The notes under the pieces: generated by a model
Seen by the model: the letters and a program-made list of their open reading frames with translations, nothing else
Told to the model about the DNA's origin: nothing
Databases searched by the model: none
In this document: positions 17,480-26,034 of the stretch, one piece after another
Layout of the letters: each line of letters opens with the position of its first letter
Position numbering within the stretch: position 1 is the first letter of the stretch
Made by a program: the position numbers and the translations under genes
Origin: Gloeobacter morelensis MG652769
GTDB taxonomy: Bacteria; Cyanobacteriota; Cyanobacteriia; Gloeobacterales; Gloeobacteraceae
Direction: 5' to 3'
DNA: 64,000 nt
Assembly: GCF_021018745.1 (NCBI RefSeq)
Contig: NZ_CP063845.1
Location: forward strand, 434,001-498,000

Positions 17480-18724
17480 ATGGAAAAAAAGCGGGTGGTG
17501 GTGACCGGCGTCGGCGCGGTGACGCCTCTTGGCAACACGGCGGCCGACTTCTGGGGAGGCTTGCTCGCAGGCCGTTCCGGCGTGGCACCTATCAGTCTGT
17601 TTGACCCGAGCCGCCACGACGCGCGCATCGCAGCCGAGGTCAAAAATTTTGATCCCCACCAGTACCTCGAAAAAAAAGAAGTCAAGCGCACGGTGCGCTT
17701 TACCCAGATGGCGGTGGCTGCGAGCAAGCAGGCGGTTGCCGACGCGGCGCTTGCCATCAACGAATTCAACAGCGAACAGGTCGGGGTGATCATCGGCAAC
17801 GGCACCGGCGGCATGGAGTGGCTGGAGCAGCAGGACGGCATCCTGCGCGAGCAGGGACCCAGCCGCGTCTCGCCCTTTATGGTGCCGCTGTTTATCGCCA
17901 ACATGGCCGCCGGTTTCACCGCCATTCAGCTGGGCGCCAAAGGCCCCAATTCCTGCACCGTCACCGCCTGCGCCGCCGGCTCCAACGCCATCGGCGACGC
18001 CTTTCGGCTTATCCAGTACGGTGAAGCCCAGGCGGTGATCTGCGGAGGCACCGAGGCGTGCATCACCCCGCTGGTGGTGGCGGGCTTCGCCGCCTCGCGC
18101 GCCCTTTCGACCCGCAACGACGAACCTGAAACAGCGAGCCGGCCTTTCGATTTAAACCGCGACGGCTTTGTGATCGGTGAGGGGGCGGGCATTCTGGTGC
18201 TCGAAGAACTCAGCCACGCCCTGGCGCGCGGCGCGCGCATCTACGCCGAAATCTGCGGCTACGCGATGACCTGCGACGCCTATCATATGACCTCGCCCGC
18301 ACCGGCCGGCGAAGGGGCCGCTCGGGCCATCCGGCTGGCGCTCAAGGACGCAGGCGTGTTTGCGGACCAGGTGAGCTATATCAACGCCCACGGCACCAGT
18401 ACGCCACTCAACGACACCAACGAGACCCAGGCGATTAAGACCGTGCTGGGGGAGGCTGCTTACGGCGTGGCGGTCAGCTCCACCAAATCGATGACCGGCC
18501 ACCTGCTGGGCGGATCCGGGGGCATCGAGGCAGTGGCCACGGCCCTGGCTGTTTACCACGAAATCGCGCCGCCTACTATCAACCTTGAGACCCCCGACCC
18601 GAGCTGCGACCTCGACTACGTGCCGGGGGTCGCCCGGGCGATGCCCATCGAGGTGGCTCTATCGAATTCCTTCGGCTTCGGCGGCCACAACGTCACGCTG
18701 GTCTTCAAGAAATTCCGCGATTAA
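17480..18724 (+). CDS. fabF: beta-ketoacyl-ACP synthase II
   Basis: Condensing enzyme that elongates acyl-ACP with malonyl-ACP. The ATG at 17480 ([19 protein letters not shown]) gives 414 aa; the upstream in-frame extension is not family-like. The catalytic triad is visible: Cys164 in [11 protein letters not shown], His in [15 protein letters not shown], and His in [14 protein letters not shown], with the C-terminal NSFGFGGHN loop. It is divergent from miaB with a 110-base shared promoter region. No acpP or other fab genes are next to it. Confidence 0.96.
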   Translation: MEKKRVVVTGVGAVTPLGNTAADFWGGLLAGRSGVAPISLFDPSRHDARIAAEVKNFDPHQYLEKKEVKRTVRFTQMAVAASKQAVADAALAINEFNSEQVGVIIGNGTGGMEWLEQQDGILREQGPSRVSPFMVPLFIANMAAGFTAIQLGAKGPNSCTVTACAAGSNAIGDAFRLIQYGEAQAVICGGTEACITPLVVAGFAASRALSTRNDEPETASRPFDLNRDGFVIGEGAGILVLEELSHALARGARIYAEICGYAMTCDAYHMTSPAPAGEGAARAIRLALKDAGVFADQVSYINAHGTSTPLNDTNETQAIKTVLGEAAYGVAVSSTKSMTGHLLGGSGGIEAVATALAVYHEIAPPTINLETPDPSCDLDYVPGVARAMPIEVALSNSFGFGGHNVTLVFKKFRD

Positions 18725-18740
18725 CGAAGGGCCACTTGCC

Positions 18741-19199
18741 GTGCATGAGAGCTTGTACGAGACGGACTTTTACGCGTGGACCCAGGTTCAGGCAAAAGCA
18801 ATCCGCGCGCGGGCTTTTGAACTGGTCGACATCGAAAATCTCGTTGAGGAGGTCGAGTCGTTGGGCCGCCGCGAGAAGCAGCAGCTTGAGAAACGGCTGA
18901 GCGTTCTTATCGGTCATCTGCTGAAGTGGCAGTTCCAGCCGCAGCGGCGCAGCAACAGCTGGCTGGCTACGATCCGTGAGCAGCGGCGCAAAATTCGAAG
19001 ACTGCTATTGGAAAATCCAAGTTTACAACCTGCAATGGTGGAGCTGGAGTCTGAGGCTTACAAAGATGGCCTGGATCTGGCCGTGCGCGAAACAGATTTA
19101 CCTTTTGAGATATTTTCGGGTGTCTGTCCCTACGCCCTCGAAGACGTTTTAGACGATGCCTTTCTCCCCGCCGACGATTCGTCCCAGACATTAGAATAA
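18741..19199 (+). CDS. DUF29 family protein
   Basis: 152 aa from a GTG at 18741 (VHESLYETDFYAWTQVQAKAIRARAFELVDIENLVEEVESLGRREKQQL), the standard DUF29 opening, followed by LIGHLLKWQFQPQRRSNSWLATIREQRRKI. The family is widespread in cyanobacteria and often sits beside Uma2 genes, as here. Function is unknown. It begins 16 bases after fabF and is probably read from the same transcript. Confidence 0.85.
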   Translation: MHESLYETDFYAWTQVQAKAIRARAFELVDIENLVEEVESLGRREKQQLEKRLSVLIGHLLKWQFQPQRRSNSWLATIREQRRKIRRLLLENPSLQPAMVELESEAYKDGLDLAVRETDLPFEIFSGVCPYALEDVLDDAFLPADDSSQTLE

Positions 19200-19228
19200 C
19201 GGCAGTTCCCAGATGGGGAAGCGTACCA

Positions 19229-20005
19229 GTGATCCAGCCCGTTGCTTCTGAATTTCCAGGCTCGCCCATCGAGTCTTTTCTCCCCCCTCCTGTCGATCTC
19301 TGGAGCGATGAGCCTCCGATGGAGTCCGACCGCCACCGCAAGCAGATGGACCTGCTCATCCGCTCTTTGGAGTGTTGGTGGCAGGACCGGCAGAACTTCT
19401 ATTGCTCGGGCAACCTGACGATTTACTACAGCCTCACCCAGCGAAAGTCCTCGGACTTTCGCGGGCCGGATTTTTTTGTGGTGCTCGGCTGTGAGCGGCG
19501 GGAGCGGCGCAGCTGGACGGTCTGGCAGGAAGGAGGCCGTCTGCCCAATGTGATCGTCGAAATTTTGTCCGCCTCGACGGCCGCCATCGACAGGGGCCTC
19601 AAAAAGCAAATCTACCAGGACGTCCTGCGGGTGCCCGAGTATTTTTGGTTCGACCCTGAAACTCTGGAGTGGTGCGGCTTCCATCTGGTCGAGGGTCAGT
19701 ATGAGCCCCTGGAGCCGGATGGGCACGGTCGGCTGTGGAGTCGGCAACTGGAGCTATACCTGGGAAGCCACAACACTCAACTGCGCTTTTTCACACCCAA
19801 CGGTCAGCTGGTGCTCCTGCAGGAAGAATTGGTTGCCCTACAAGCCGAACAGGAGCGACAGGCTAGAGAACAGGCCGTCCAGATGGCCGAACAGGAGCGA
19901 CAGGCTAGAGAACAGGCCGTCCAGATGGCCGAACAGGAGCGACAGGCCAAAGAAAAGCTCGCCCGGTACCTGCGGGAACGGGGCATCGATCCTGATACCC
20001 TCTGA
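19229..20005 (+). CDS. Uma2 family protein with tandem coiled-coil repeats
   Basis: 258 aa (GTG start) Uma2/DUF820-type protein. The core includes FRGPDFFVVLG, NVIVEILSASTAAIDRGLKKQIYQ and VPEYFWFDPETLEWCGF, the expected D-x(n)-E-x-L...K pattern of the PD-(D/E)XK fold. The C-terminus is a coiled coil made of a 14-residue unit EQERQAREQAVQMA repeated twice exactly plus a partial copy. It follows the DUF29 gene by 29 bases. Role unknown; nuclease activity is inferred only. Confidence 0.8.
   Translation: MIQPVASEFPGSPIESFLPPPVDLWSDEPPMESDRHRKQMDLLIRSLECWWQDRQNFYCSGNLTIYYSLTQRKSSDFRGPDFFVVLGCERRERRSWTVWQEGGRLPNVIVEILSASTAAIDRGLKKQIYQDVLRVPEYFWFDPETLEWCGFHLVEGQYEPLEPDGHGRLWSRQLELYLGSHNTQLRFFTPNGQLVLLQEELVALQAEQERQAREQAVQMAEQERQAREQAVQMAEQERQAKEKLARYLRERGIDPDTL
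19844..19948 (+). repeat. 42-bp tandem repeat inside the Uma2 gene
   Basis: A 42-bp unit beginning GCCGAACAGGAGCGACAGG occurs twice without mismatch (19844-19885, 19886-19927), and a third, truncated copy starts at 19928. The repeat keeps the reading frame and adds 14 residues (two heptads) per copy to the coiled coil. Confidence 0.9.
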
Positions 20006-20020
20006 ATTGCACCAGAACGC

Positions 20021-20941
20021 CTATCTGCCTTGCAGCTTCTCGTGGGCGGCGGGCAGCAACCCGCCCGTCGCACCGAGCGCCTCGGCACAGGTGGCCGCAT
20101 CGCGCCCGCTCCAGTGCATCAGTAAGGCAACTTTGACTCGCAGGCCGCTCGCTTCGAGCAAAGCGAGGGCGGCGGTGCGCTCAAGCTCCGTAAGGGTAGT
20201 CAGGATGCGCACGGCCCGATCACGCAGCTTCTGGTTGGTGACCGCCACATCGACCATCAAGTTGCCGTAGGTCTTGCCGAGGCGGACCATGGCTCCGGTC
20301 GAAAGAATATTGAGTACGAGCTTGGTGGCAGTGCCCGCCTTGAGGCGCGTCGAACCGGCGAGCACCTCCGGCCCCACCGGCACCCGAATCTCGATGTCCC
20401 AGCGCTCGGGAATCTGGCTTGTGGGCACGCAGGCTACGAAGACCGTGCCGGCCCCCAGCGAGCGGGCGTAGGCGAGGGCACCTGTGACGTAGGGAGCCGT
20501 GCCCCCGGCGCTGATACCCACCACCACATCCGCAGCACTCAGAGCGCGCGCCGCAAGCTCGGCCGCTCCCGCCTCGGGGTCGTCCTCGGCCCCTTCGATG
20601 CTGCGGGTGAGGGCGGCCATTCCCCCGGCGATGATCCCCTGCACCCGATCGGGGTCGGTACAAAAAGTCGGCGGGCACTCGCTTGCGTCGAGCACCCCGA
20701 GCCGGCCGCTGGTGCCCGCTCCGATATAAAATAAGCGCCCCCCGCCGCGTAAAGCGGCAGCGACGACATCGATGGCCCGGGCGATGGCGGGGGCGGCAGC
20801 CCGCACGGCCGGCACCACCCGCTCGTCCTCGCGGCAGAACAACTCGACCAGTGACAGGCTGTCGAGCTGGTCGAGTCGGGCACTATCGCGATTGACTTGC
20901 TCGGTAACCAGATGCGCACGCTCGGGCAGCCATTCAGCCAT
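20021..20941 (-). CDS. murQ: N-acetylmuramic acid 6-phosphate etherase
   Basis: Cleaves the lactyl ether of MurNAc-6-P to give GlcNAc-6-P, a peptidoglycan-recycling step. The ATG at 20941 (MAEWLPERAHLVTEQVN) gives 306 aa, the usual size; the longer frame overlaps the D1 gene. It is a SIS-domain protein with FYIGAGTSGRLGVLDASECPPTF and GGTAPYVTGAL, and a C-terminal UBA-like helical end. It begins 8 bases after the stop of the divergent psbA on the same strand, so the two are probably one transcript. No MurNAc kinase gene is visible nearby. Confidence 0.93.
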   Translation of the reverse strand: MAEWLPERAHLVTEQVNRDSARLDQLDSLSLVELFCREDERVVPAVRAAAPAIARAIDVVAAALRGGGRLFYIGAGTSGRLGVLDASECPPTFCTDPDRVQGIIAGGMAALTRSIEGAEDDPEAGAAELAARALSAADVVVGISAGGTAPYVTGALAYARSLGAGTVFVACVPTSQIPERWDIEIRVPVGPEVLAGSTRLKAGTATKLVLNILSTGAMVRLGKTYGNLMVDVAVTNQKLRDRAVRILTTLTELERTAALALLEASGLRVKVALLMHWSGRDAATCAEALGATGGLLPAAHEKLQGR

Positions 20942-20949
20942 GGGTGGTG

Positions 20950-22014
20950 CTAGGGCTTGGGAGCCCAGCGCTGGGCTGAGCGGTGCACCAGTTCGGAGAC
21001 GGCCATCGTGCCGGGCTCCATCGAGTTTTCGATACCCGCCCCGGCGCGCTTCACTACATCTGCCCAGGTGGGAATGGCACGGTAACCCTGGCTCTCGATA
21101 ATCGGCCGATAGCGAAAACCATCGAGGTTGAAGGCCACCGCCGTCACCAGGGCCGTGCCGCACCAGACGCCCACGGTTGCATAGACCGCCAGAAAAGCCG
21201 CCACCATGCGCGGGTTAATCATCCCGGCCGGGCCAATGGCCAGGCGGCCGACAAAACCGTAGGCCGCCCAGGGGCTGTAGGTCTCCTCGGCCTGGCCGAA
21301 GCGGTAGCCCTGATTGACCGATTCTTCGTCGCTGGTGCGGCTGACAAAGGACGAGGTGACCACCGAACCGTCGAAGGCGCACAAACAGGCGGCACCGAGC
21401 ACACCGGTCACCGCGAGCATGTGCAGCGGGTGGTTGAGAATATCGTGCGCCGCCTGCAGCTGCAGCATCCAGTTAAAAGTCCCGGTAATCCCCAAAGGCA
21501 TGCCGCTCGCGAATGCCCCCTGACCGATGGGATAAATAAGGCAAATAGCGAAGGCGGCGGAGGCAGGAGCGCTGAAGGCCACCGCGATCCAGGGGCGCAT
21601 GCCCAGCCGGTAGGAAAATTCCCACAACCGGCCCAGGTAGCAGGCCACCGCCACCAGAAAGTGCAGTACGATGAGCTGGTAGGGTCCGCCGTTGAGCAGC
21701 CACTCGTCGAGCGACGGTGCGGACCAAACGGGATACAGGTGCAACCCGATAGCCGGGGAAGTAGGCAGAACCGCCGCGGTGATCAGATTGTTGCCGTCGA
21801 GCAGCGAACCGCTCACCATGCGGCCCAGACCATCGACGACCACCGGCGGCGCCGCAACGATCGCCGCGAGAAAACAGATGGCCGCAGCAAACATGCACGG
21901 TACCATCACGACACCGAACCAGCCGAGATAAAAGCGGTTATCGGTGCTGGTGACCCAGTTGCAAAAACGGTCCCAATATCCCTTGGGACGCAGTCTTTCA
22001 AGTATCGCAACCAT
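20950..22014 (-). CDS. psbA: highly divergent photosystem II D1 protein
   Basis: 354 aa D1 homologue that aligns without gaps to standard D1 up to about residue 329, so numbering is shared. Kept: Asp61, His118, Tyr161 (TyrZ), Gln165, His190 and the P680 ligand His198. Changed: Asp170 to Ser, Glu189 to Ala, His332 to Met, His337 to Met, Asp342 to Leu and Ala344 to His, so the Mn4CaO5 cluster cannot form normally and the C-terminal processing site is gone. His215 to Asp and His272 to Ala remove both D1 ligands to the non-haem iron; Ser264 to Gly and Phe255 to Val alter the QB pocket. The reading frame is intact, with five predicted membrane helices retained. It resembles neither standard D1 nor, by loss of His215/His272, the ChlF type as I know it. 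Confidence 0.93.
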   Translation of the reverse strand: MVAILERLRPKGYWDRFCNWVTSTDNRFYLGWFGVVMVPCMFAAAICFLAAIVAAPPVVVDGLGRMVSGSLLDGNNLITAAVLPTSPAIGLHLYPVWSAPSLDEWLLNGGPYQLIVLHFLVAVACYLGRLWEFSYRLGMRPWIAVAFSAPASAAFAICLIYPIGQGAFASGMPLGITGTFNWMLQLQAAHDILNHPLHMLAVTGVLGAACLCAFDGSVVTSSFVSRTSDEESVNQGYRFGQAEETYSPWAAYGFVGRLAIGPAGMINPRMVAAFLAVYATVGVWCGTALVTAVAFNLDGFRYRPIIESQGYRAIPTWADVVKRAGAGIENSMEPGTMAVSELVHRSAQRWAPKP

Positions 22015-22282
22015 GGTGGTTTTCCTTCGATCCGATGAGACCCCCTCATTAGTAGCAGCTCAGACTGCCCAGCCCTCCACAGCCTGATGTCTTGTAACTT
22101 TCGGGGAGTAAGCACTCAAATGTAGGCCATATCTGAATCAACGCCTAAAAGCTGTGAAAGGACGCTTTGCGATGCCTGTAGTCTATAAAAAACTTAATGG
22201 TCCGTTTAGACTTGAAATGCAGAATCACTCTAGAATGCAAAAGTCTCGCTCCCAGAATGTTTCGAGTTGGAGGATGGTGCCG

Positions 22283-22819
22283 ATGACGCTCAATTATCAG
22301 GAAGATTTTCTCGGGATCGATCGGTTCTTTCAAGAAGCGACGTACCACGACCAGACCGATTTGAACGCGGCCTCTTCGATCGAAGTGGAGATCTACGAGC
22401 ACGAGTGCATGTACCCGACCTTTGCCGAAATCGCCCGTCAGTCGGGAGCGAGCGAAGTTGCCGGCATGTTCGAGGCGATCGCCCGCGAAGAGAAGGAGCA
22501 CGCCGATCTATTGCGCGAACTCTATCCGCAATTGGAGATTAAAGATTCCCCCGAGACCGCCGAGGCGCGGCGGCTGGTGGGTGAAATCGAAGCCCAGATG
22601 GCCGTGGTGAGCACCGACCCGCGCGGCCTGCGCCGGGCGTTGGAAACCGCCCTGGAAGTCGAATCGATCGAGGCCACCAAGACCTACCCGGCCTTCGCCC
22701 GTCTCGCGCGCGAGCAGGGTAAAGAGGAGATCGCCCAGCGCTTCGATTCCATCACCGCAAGTGAACAGCGCCATATGCAGTGGGTGCAGCGCGCCCTCGA
22801 CCGGCTGGTCAGCGCCTGA
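22283..22819 (+). CDS. rubrerythrin-like ferritin-family diiron protein
   Basis: 178 aa four-helix-bundle protein. The ATG at 22283 is chosen because GGAGG lies nine bases upstream; the frame is open further upstream but AT-rich and non-conserved. Two ExxH-type repeats supply diiron ligands: EVEIYEHECMYPTFAEIA with AREEKEHADLL, and ALEVESIEATKTYPAFARLA with ASEQRHMQWVQ. No C-terminal rubredoxin domain is present, so it is an erythrin-type peroxide-scavenging candidate. It is divergent from the atypical psbA, sharing a ~270-base upstream region in which I see no clear promoter pair. Confidence 0.85.
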   Translation: MTLNYQEDFLGIDRFFQEATYHDQTDLNAASSIEVEIYEHECMYPTFAEIARQSGASEVAGMFEAIAREEKEHADLLRELYPQLEIKDSPETAEARRLVGEIEAQMAVVSTDPRGLRRALETALEVESIEATKTYPAFARLAREQGKEEIAQRFDSITASEQRHMQWVQRALDRLVSA

Positions 22820-22834
22820 TCTTCTAAGCTCTGC

Positions 22835-22876
22835 GACGCCCAATGCCCGGCGCTTGCGCGCCGGGCATTGGGCGTC
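22835..22876. terminator. bidirectional terminator-like palindrome
   Basis: A perfect 19-bp inverted repeat around a TTGC loop (arms GACGCCCAATGCCCGGCGC and complement) lies exactly between two converging genes and overlaps the last two bases of argC. Very stable; no T-tract, but position suggests a shared terminator. Confidence 0.75.
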
Positions 22877-23927
22877 AGGGGTAAAATCCGACGGCGGGTA
22901 GCCCCAGCATCTCCTCCCAACCCTGGGTAAGATTCATCGCCTGGATCGCCTGTCCGGACTGGCCCTTTACCAGATTGTCAAGGGCAGAAAGCACTATTAC
23001 CCGCTCGGTGCGTTGGTCGACCTCCAGGCCGATAAAGCAGGTATTGGTGCCGCTCGCCCACTTGGTCTGCGGATAGATGCCGCTACCCAGTACACGCACG
23101 GCCGACGCCTGACGGTAAAACGCTTCGTAAATAGTGAGCATGTCTTCGCTCACCAGTCCCGGATCGCGCAATTGGGCATAGAGCGTTACGAGCATTCCCC
23201 GCGCCATCGGGATCAAATGGGGGGTGAACTGCACCTGCACGCGCATACCGGCTAGATCCGAGCAAATTTGCTCGATCTCCGGGATATGGCGGTGGCGCGC
23301 GACGCTGTAGGCCGCCACGCTGCTGTCGGCCTCGGCAAAGAGCGAACCGGTCTTGAGGGTGCGCCCGGCCCCGGAGACACCGGATTTGGCGTCGATGATC
23401 AAGCTGCGCGGATCGATCAGCCCTTGCTTGAGCAGAGGGGCAGCAGCCAGCAACGAAGCGGTCGGGTAACACCCCGGGCAACCCACCAGCCGGGCGGTGC
23501 GGATGCGCTCGCGGTACAGTTCCGGCAGACCATAGACCGCCTCGCGGGCCACCGCCGCGTCGTGGCGATCGCCGCCGTACCAGGACTGATAGGTTTCGAG
23601 ATTGACAAACCGGTAGTCCGCCGAGAGATCGAACACCCGCAAGCCACCGGCGAGCAACCCCGGCGCCAGGGTATAGGCGATGCCGTTGGGGGTAGCCAGG
23701 AAGACCACCGAGCACGCCTCGACGATTCGATCCAGTTCAACCGCTTCGCACACGCGATCGATGCGGTGCGCCAACTGCGGGTACAGTTCGCCAAAGGGCA
23801 CGCCGGCGTTCTGGTTCGCCCCCAAATAAGCGATCTCGACGCGCGGGTGATCCAGTAGCAGGCGCACCAGTTGTACCCCCCCGTACCCGGAGGCGCCCAC
23901 GATCCCGACACGCAATTTTTCGGCCAT
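22875..23927 (-). CDS. argC: N-acetyl-gamma-glutamyl-phosphate reductase
   Basis: NADPH-dependent step three of arginine biosynthesis. The ATG at 23927 ([24 protein letters not shown]) gives 350 aa. It has the GASGYGG dinucleotide motif, the catalytic Cys in [14 protein letters not shown], and the conserved HRHIPEIEQ and [15 protein letters not shown] segments. The longer in-frame start at 24038 adds unrelated residues. It converges on the rubrerythrin-like gene. No other arg genes are in the window. Confidence 0.95.
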   Translation of the reverse strand: MAEKLRVGIVGASGYGGVQLVRLLLDHPRVEIAYLGANQNAGVPFGELYPQLAHRIDRVCEAVELDRIVEACSVVFLATPNGIAYTLAPGLLAGGLRVFDLSADYRFVNLETYQSWYGGDRHDAAVAREAVYGLPELYRERIRTARLVGCPGCYPTASLLAAAPLLKQGLIDPRSLIIDAKSGVSGAGRTLKTGSLFAEADSSVAAYSVARHRHIPEIEQICSDLAGMRVQVQFTPHLIPMARGMLVTLYAQLRDPGLVSEDMLTIYEAFYRQASAVRVLGSGIYPQTKWASGTNTCFIGLEVDQRTERVIVLSALDNLVKGQSGQAIQAMNLTQGWEEMLGLPAVGFYP

Positions 23928-24134
23928 AGATACCCGCCCGGAAGCTGTTGTCCGGCCATCAGTGTAATGCCTGCGCCCGATATCGCGACCGCCGCCGAGC
24001 AAGCCCATCCACACCAGCCCCCCCAAAAATGGCCCCACAGTGTCGGTTCATCTTCAAAAATTTACTTATGTTCACTATCTTTGGAGCCAATCCTCACGGC
24101 ATAATAGGGAGAATTACTTATTCAGGTCCATCCT

Positions 24135-24509
24135 ATGGAAACACTGATCTACGGAAGCTATGTCGTTGCCATCGGTGGGGCCATCCGCGCCATCGACGGC
24201 CGCATCATCAACGCGCTGGCGCTGCTTCCCGACGATCAGTACCGCCCCTTGCTCGGTTGGCTTCTGGGGGTACTCTACATCTGTCTGGGTTGGGCCTTCA
24301 CCGAACTGGTTCACATCTTCGACGCCCCGGTCATCGGTCTTTCGGTGGCCTGGATCGGTCTGAGCTGGTGGCTGGTCGACCGCCACCTCAAAGACCCCGA
24401 CGCCCAGGAGCACGCCTACGCCTGGACCGGCCGCCACCTGATGTTCTCGGGGGCCTTTTTCTTGCTGTTGTGGCTGGAGCGCAGCATGATCGACGGTCTC
24501 GGCCTCTAA
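24135..24509 (+). CDS. small multi-pass membrane protein, unknown function
   Basis: 124 aa with about three hydrophobic segments: YRPLLGWLLGVLYICLGWAF, APVIGLSVAWIGLSWWLV and LMFSGAFFLLLWLE. Between them lie polar loops with His/Asp (DRHLKDPDAQEHAYAWTGRH). I do not recognise the family. A CATAAT-like -10 element occurs about 30 bases upstream. The gene converges on acpS and the two overlap by four bases at their stop codons. Confidence 0.65.
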   Translation: METLIYGSYVVAIGGAIRAIDGRIINALALLPDDQYRPLLGWLLGVLYICLGWAFTELVHIFDAPVIGLSVAWIGLSWWLVDRHLKDPDAQEHAYAWTGRHLMFSGAFFLLLWLERSMIDGLGL

Positions 24510-24913
24510 GAAAAGCCGATTACCGAGACGGTGGCGACGGCGTACTCGCGGTCGTGGCTGAAACTGACCTGCCAATCGAGCCGCCCGTAGCGCTCCACCA
24601 AAAGCACCGCCCGGCCGTGCAAGCAGATGGTCGGCTCTCCGGTGCTAAGCCGTACCACTTCGATGTCGCGGTAGCCCACTCCCCGCCAGCCCGTACCGAG
24701 GGCCTTGGTCACCGCCTCCTTGGCCGCCCAGCGCCCCGCCAGCCGGTTGGTCCGGTGCGGCTTCGATGCCAGACAGTAGTGCTGTTCGCCTTCGGTGTAG
24801 ACGCGATCGAGAAACTGTTTGCCGTAGCGCTCCAGCATTCCCTCGATGCGGGGAATGTGCACCAGGTCGGTGCCGATGCGGTGCAAAAACGTCTGGCCGG
24901 CAGCAGCATTCAT
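24506..24913 (-). CDS. acpS: holo-[acyl-carrier-protein] synthase
   Basis: Transfers 4'-phosphopantetheine from CoA to a serine of ACP. The 135 aa protein has the two AcpS signatures: IGTDLVHIPRIEGML near the N-terminus (Mg-binding Asp) and RWAAKEAVTKALGTG in the middle, with SFSHDREYAVATV near the end. Length is typical. It overlaps the converging membrane-protein gene by four bases. Confidence 0.92.
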   Translation of the reverse strand: MNAAAGQTFLHRIGTDLVHIPRIEGMLERYGKQFLDRVYTEGEQHYCLASKPHRTNRLAGRWAAKEAVTKALGTGWRGVGYRDIEVVRLSTGEPTICLHGRAVLLVERYGRLDWQVSFSHDREYAVATVSVIGFS

Positions 24914-25051
24914 ATAGATATGTTTGGTCGAAGGATTGACGCCATTGATGTTGGCATACCGTAGCTTAATGTGACATAATCCACCTGGGCAAGAATCGTT
25001 GCTGACTGGCCAACCACCTCTGTCTGGACTAGAACTTCACCATTTGTTTAA

Positions 25052-25323
25052 TGCGCCCGGAAGGATTCGAACCTTCGGCTTACCGCTTAGCATCGCAGCT
25101 ATAGCTTTCGCTACCAGGTGAACCTGTTTGTGCGCTGGACTATATCTTCACCATCTCAGGTGGAGCGCGTGTAGTCTCTACGGTGTCCTCCAATTCGGAG
25201 GTTCCCTCGGTGTTGCCATTTGACAGGTTTCACCGATATAGCGCTCTCCACTCTGCAAGTTCCTATTCCTTGCAGAGGCTCCCTCCTGTAAGGCGGCTAC
25301 TCTATCCCCTGAGTTACGGGCGC
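25052..25323 (-). tRNA. trnR-UCU: tRNA-Arg(UCU), interrupted by a group I intron
   Basis: Exons are 25290-25323 (nt 1-34) and 25052-25090 (nt 35-73). The joined 73-nt molecule folds as a full cloverleaf: acceptor GCGCCCG/CGGGCGC, D arm ACTC/GAGT, anticodon stem GCCGC/GCGGT with loop CTTCTAA (anticodon TCT), T arm GAAGG-TTCGAAT-CCTTC, and discriminator A73. CCA is not encoded. TACAAT at 25337-25342 (complement) is a possible -10. Without removing the intron, no intact tRNA forms here. Confidence 0.9.
25091..25289 (-). other. group I intron in the tRNA-Arg anticodon
   Basis: 199-nt self-splicing intron candidate with no ORF. The 5' exon ends in CCTT, which pairs with internal GAGG three to four bases into the intron, giving the expected U-G pair at the splice site (P1). 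The intron ends in G. Conserved R (around AGAGACTACACG, complement of 25167-25181) and S (AAGATATAGTCC, complement of 25137-25148) elements form P7 (GACTA/TAGTC). These match the IC3-like introns of cyanobacterial tRNA genes. Confidence 0.88.
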
Positions 25324-25413
25324 ATGGATCGGACACATTGTAGAACATCCTTGGCAAGATGGCTATACTTCCTTTAGAATATAACAGTAACTTCTTCAAT
25401 TATTTGCAGGAAT

Positions 25414-26034
25414 ATGCTGTGTACTGTTTGCGGTAAAGAAACAGCAAATCCGAAATTTTGCAGCAAGTCTTGTGCTGCTTCATTCAATAATAAACTTTAT
25501 CCGAAACGTCAAAAGCACTGTAAAAAATGCAATATTCTTGTGCCACCAGGACGCCACTACTGTGTCGAATGCCATCCCCATTACCGAGATTGGTCGAAAA
25601 GTACTTTGGCGGAACAAAAACAAATCAGAAAGTATCAGCCCTATTCTCGAATTCGAGAGTTGGCCAGAACCGCCTACAAAAACTCCAGCAAACCCAAGGA
25701 GTGTTGCAACTGCGGCTACAAAAAACACTACGAGATTTGCCACATCGCTGCTATCAACAGCTTCGAAGACCTTACCCCAATCTCTATCATCAATTCCTTA
25801 GACAACCTCGTGGCCCTCTGCCCCAATTGTCATTGGGAGTTGGATAACGGATACCTTACATTGGTGAACAGTGACTTTGTCGAGGTTGAGCCCAAGCCTT
25901 CCAAGAGAGCAAGGGAAATTTGGGCAGTCTACGATTTGCGTTATATATCGGCCAACGCCGCCACCGCTTCGATTTCGACTTTCACCCCCCGGGGTAAAGC
26001 GGCGACCGCCACGCAGGAGCGGGCGGGCAGGTGA
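25414..26034 (+). CDS. zinc-finger HNH endonuclease, free-standing
   Basis: 206 aa. The N-terminus carries several CxxC zinc motifs (MLCTVCGKE, FCSKSC, HCKKC, YCVECHPHY), and an HNH domain follows (CCNCGYKKHYEICHIAAI, then SLDNLVALCPNCHWELDNG with the H, N, N and paired-Cys positions). It is AT-rich compared with neighbours and has an AGGA ribosome-binding site before the ATG. It is divergent from the intron-bearing tRNA gene, 90 bases away, and may be a homing endonuclease. The last ~30 codons (from 25941) are antisense to ridA and lack family character, so the native 3' end was probably lost. Confidence 0.78.
   Translation: MLCTVCGKETANPKFCSKSCAASFNNKLYPKRQKHCKKCNILVPPGRHYCVECHPHYRDWSKSTLAEQKQIRKYQPYSRIRELARTAYKNSSKPKECCNCGYKKHYEICHIAAINSFEDLTPISIINSLDNLVALCPNCHWELDNGYLTLVNSDFVEVEPKPSKRAREIWAVYDLRYISANAATASISTFTPRGKAATATQERAGR

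Noticed and set aside
22154-22282. Upstream extension of the rubrerythrin-like gene
   Set aside because: Open frame but AT-rich and non-family sequence; GGAGG is correctly spaced for the ATG at 22283.
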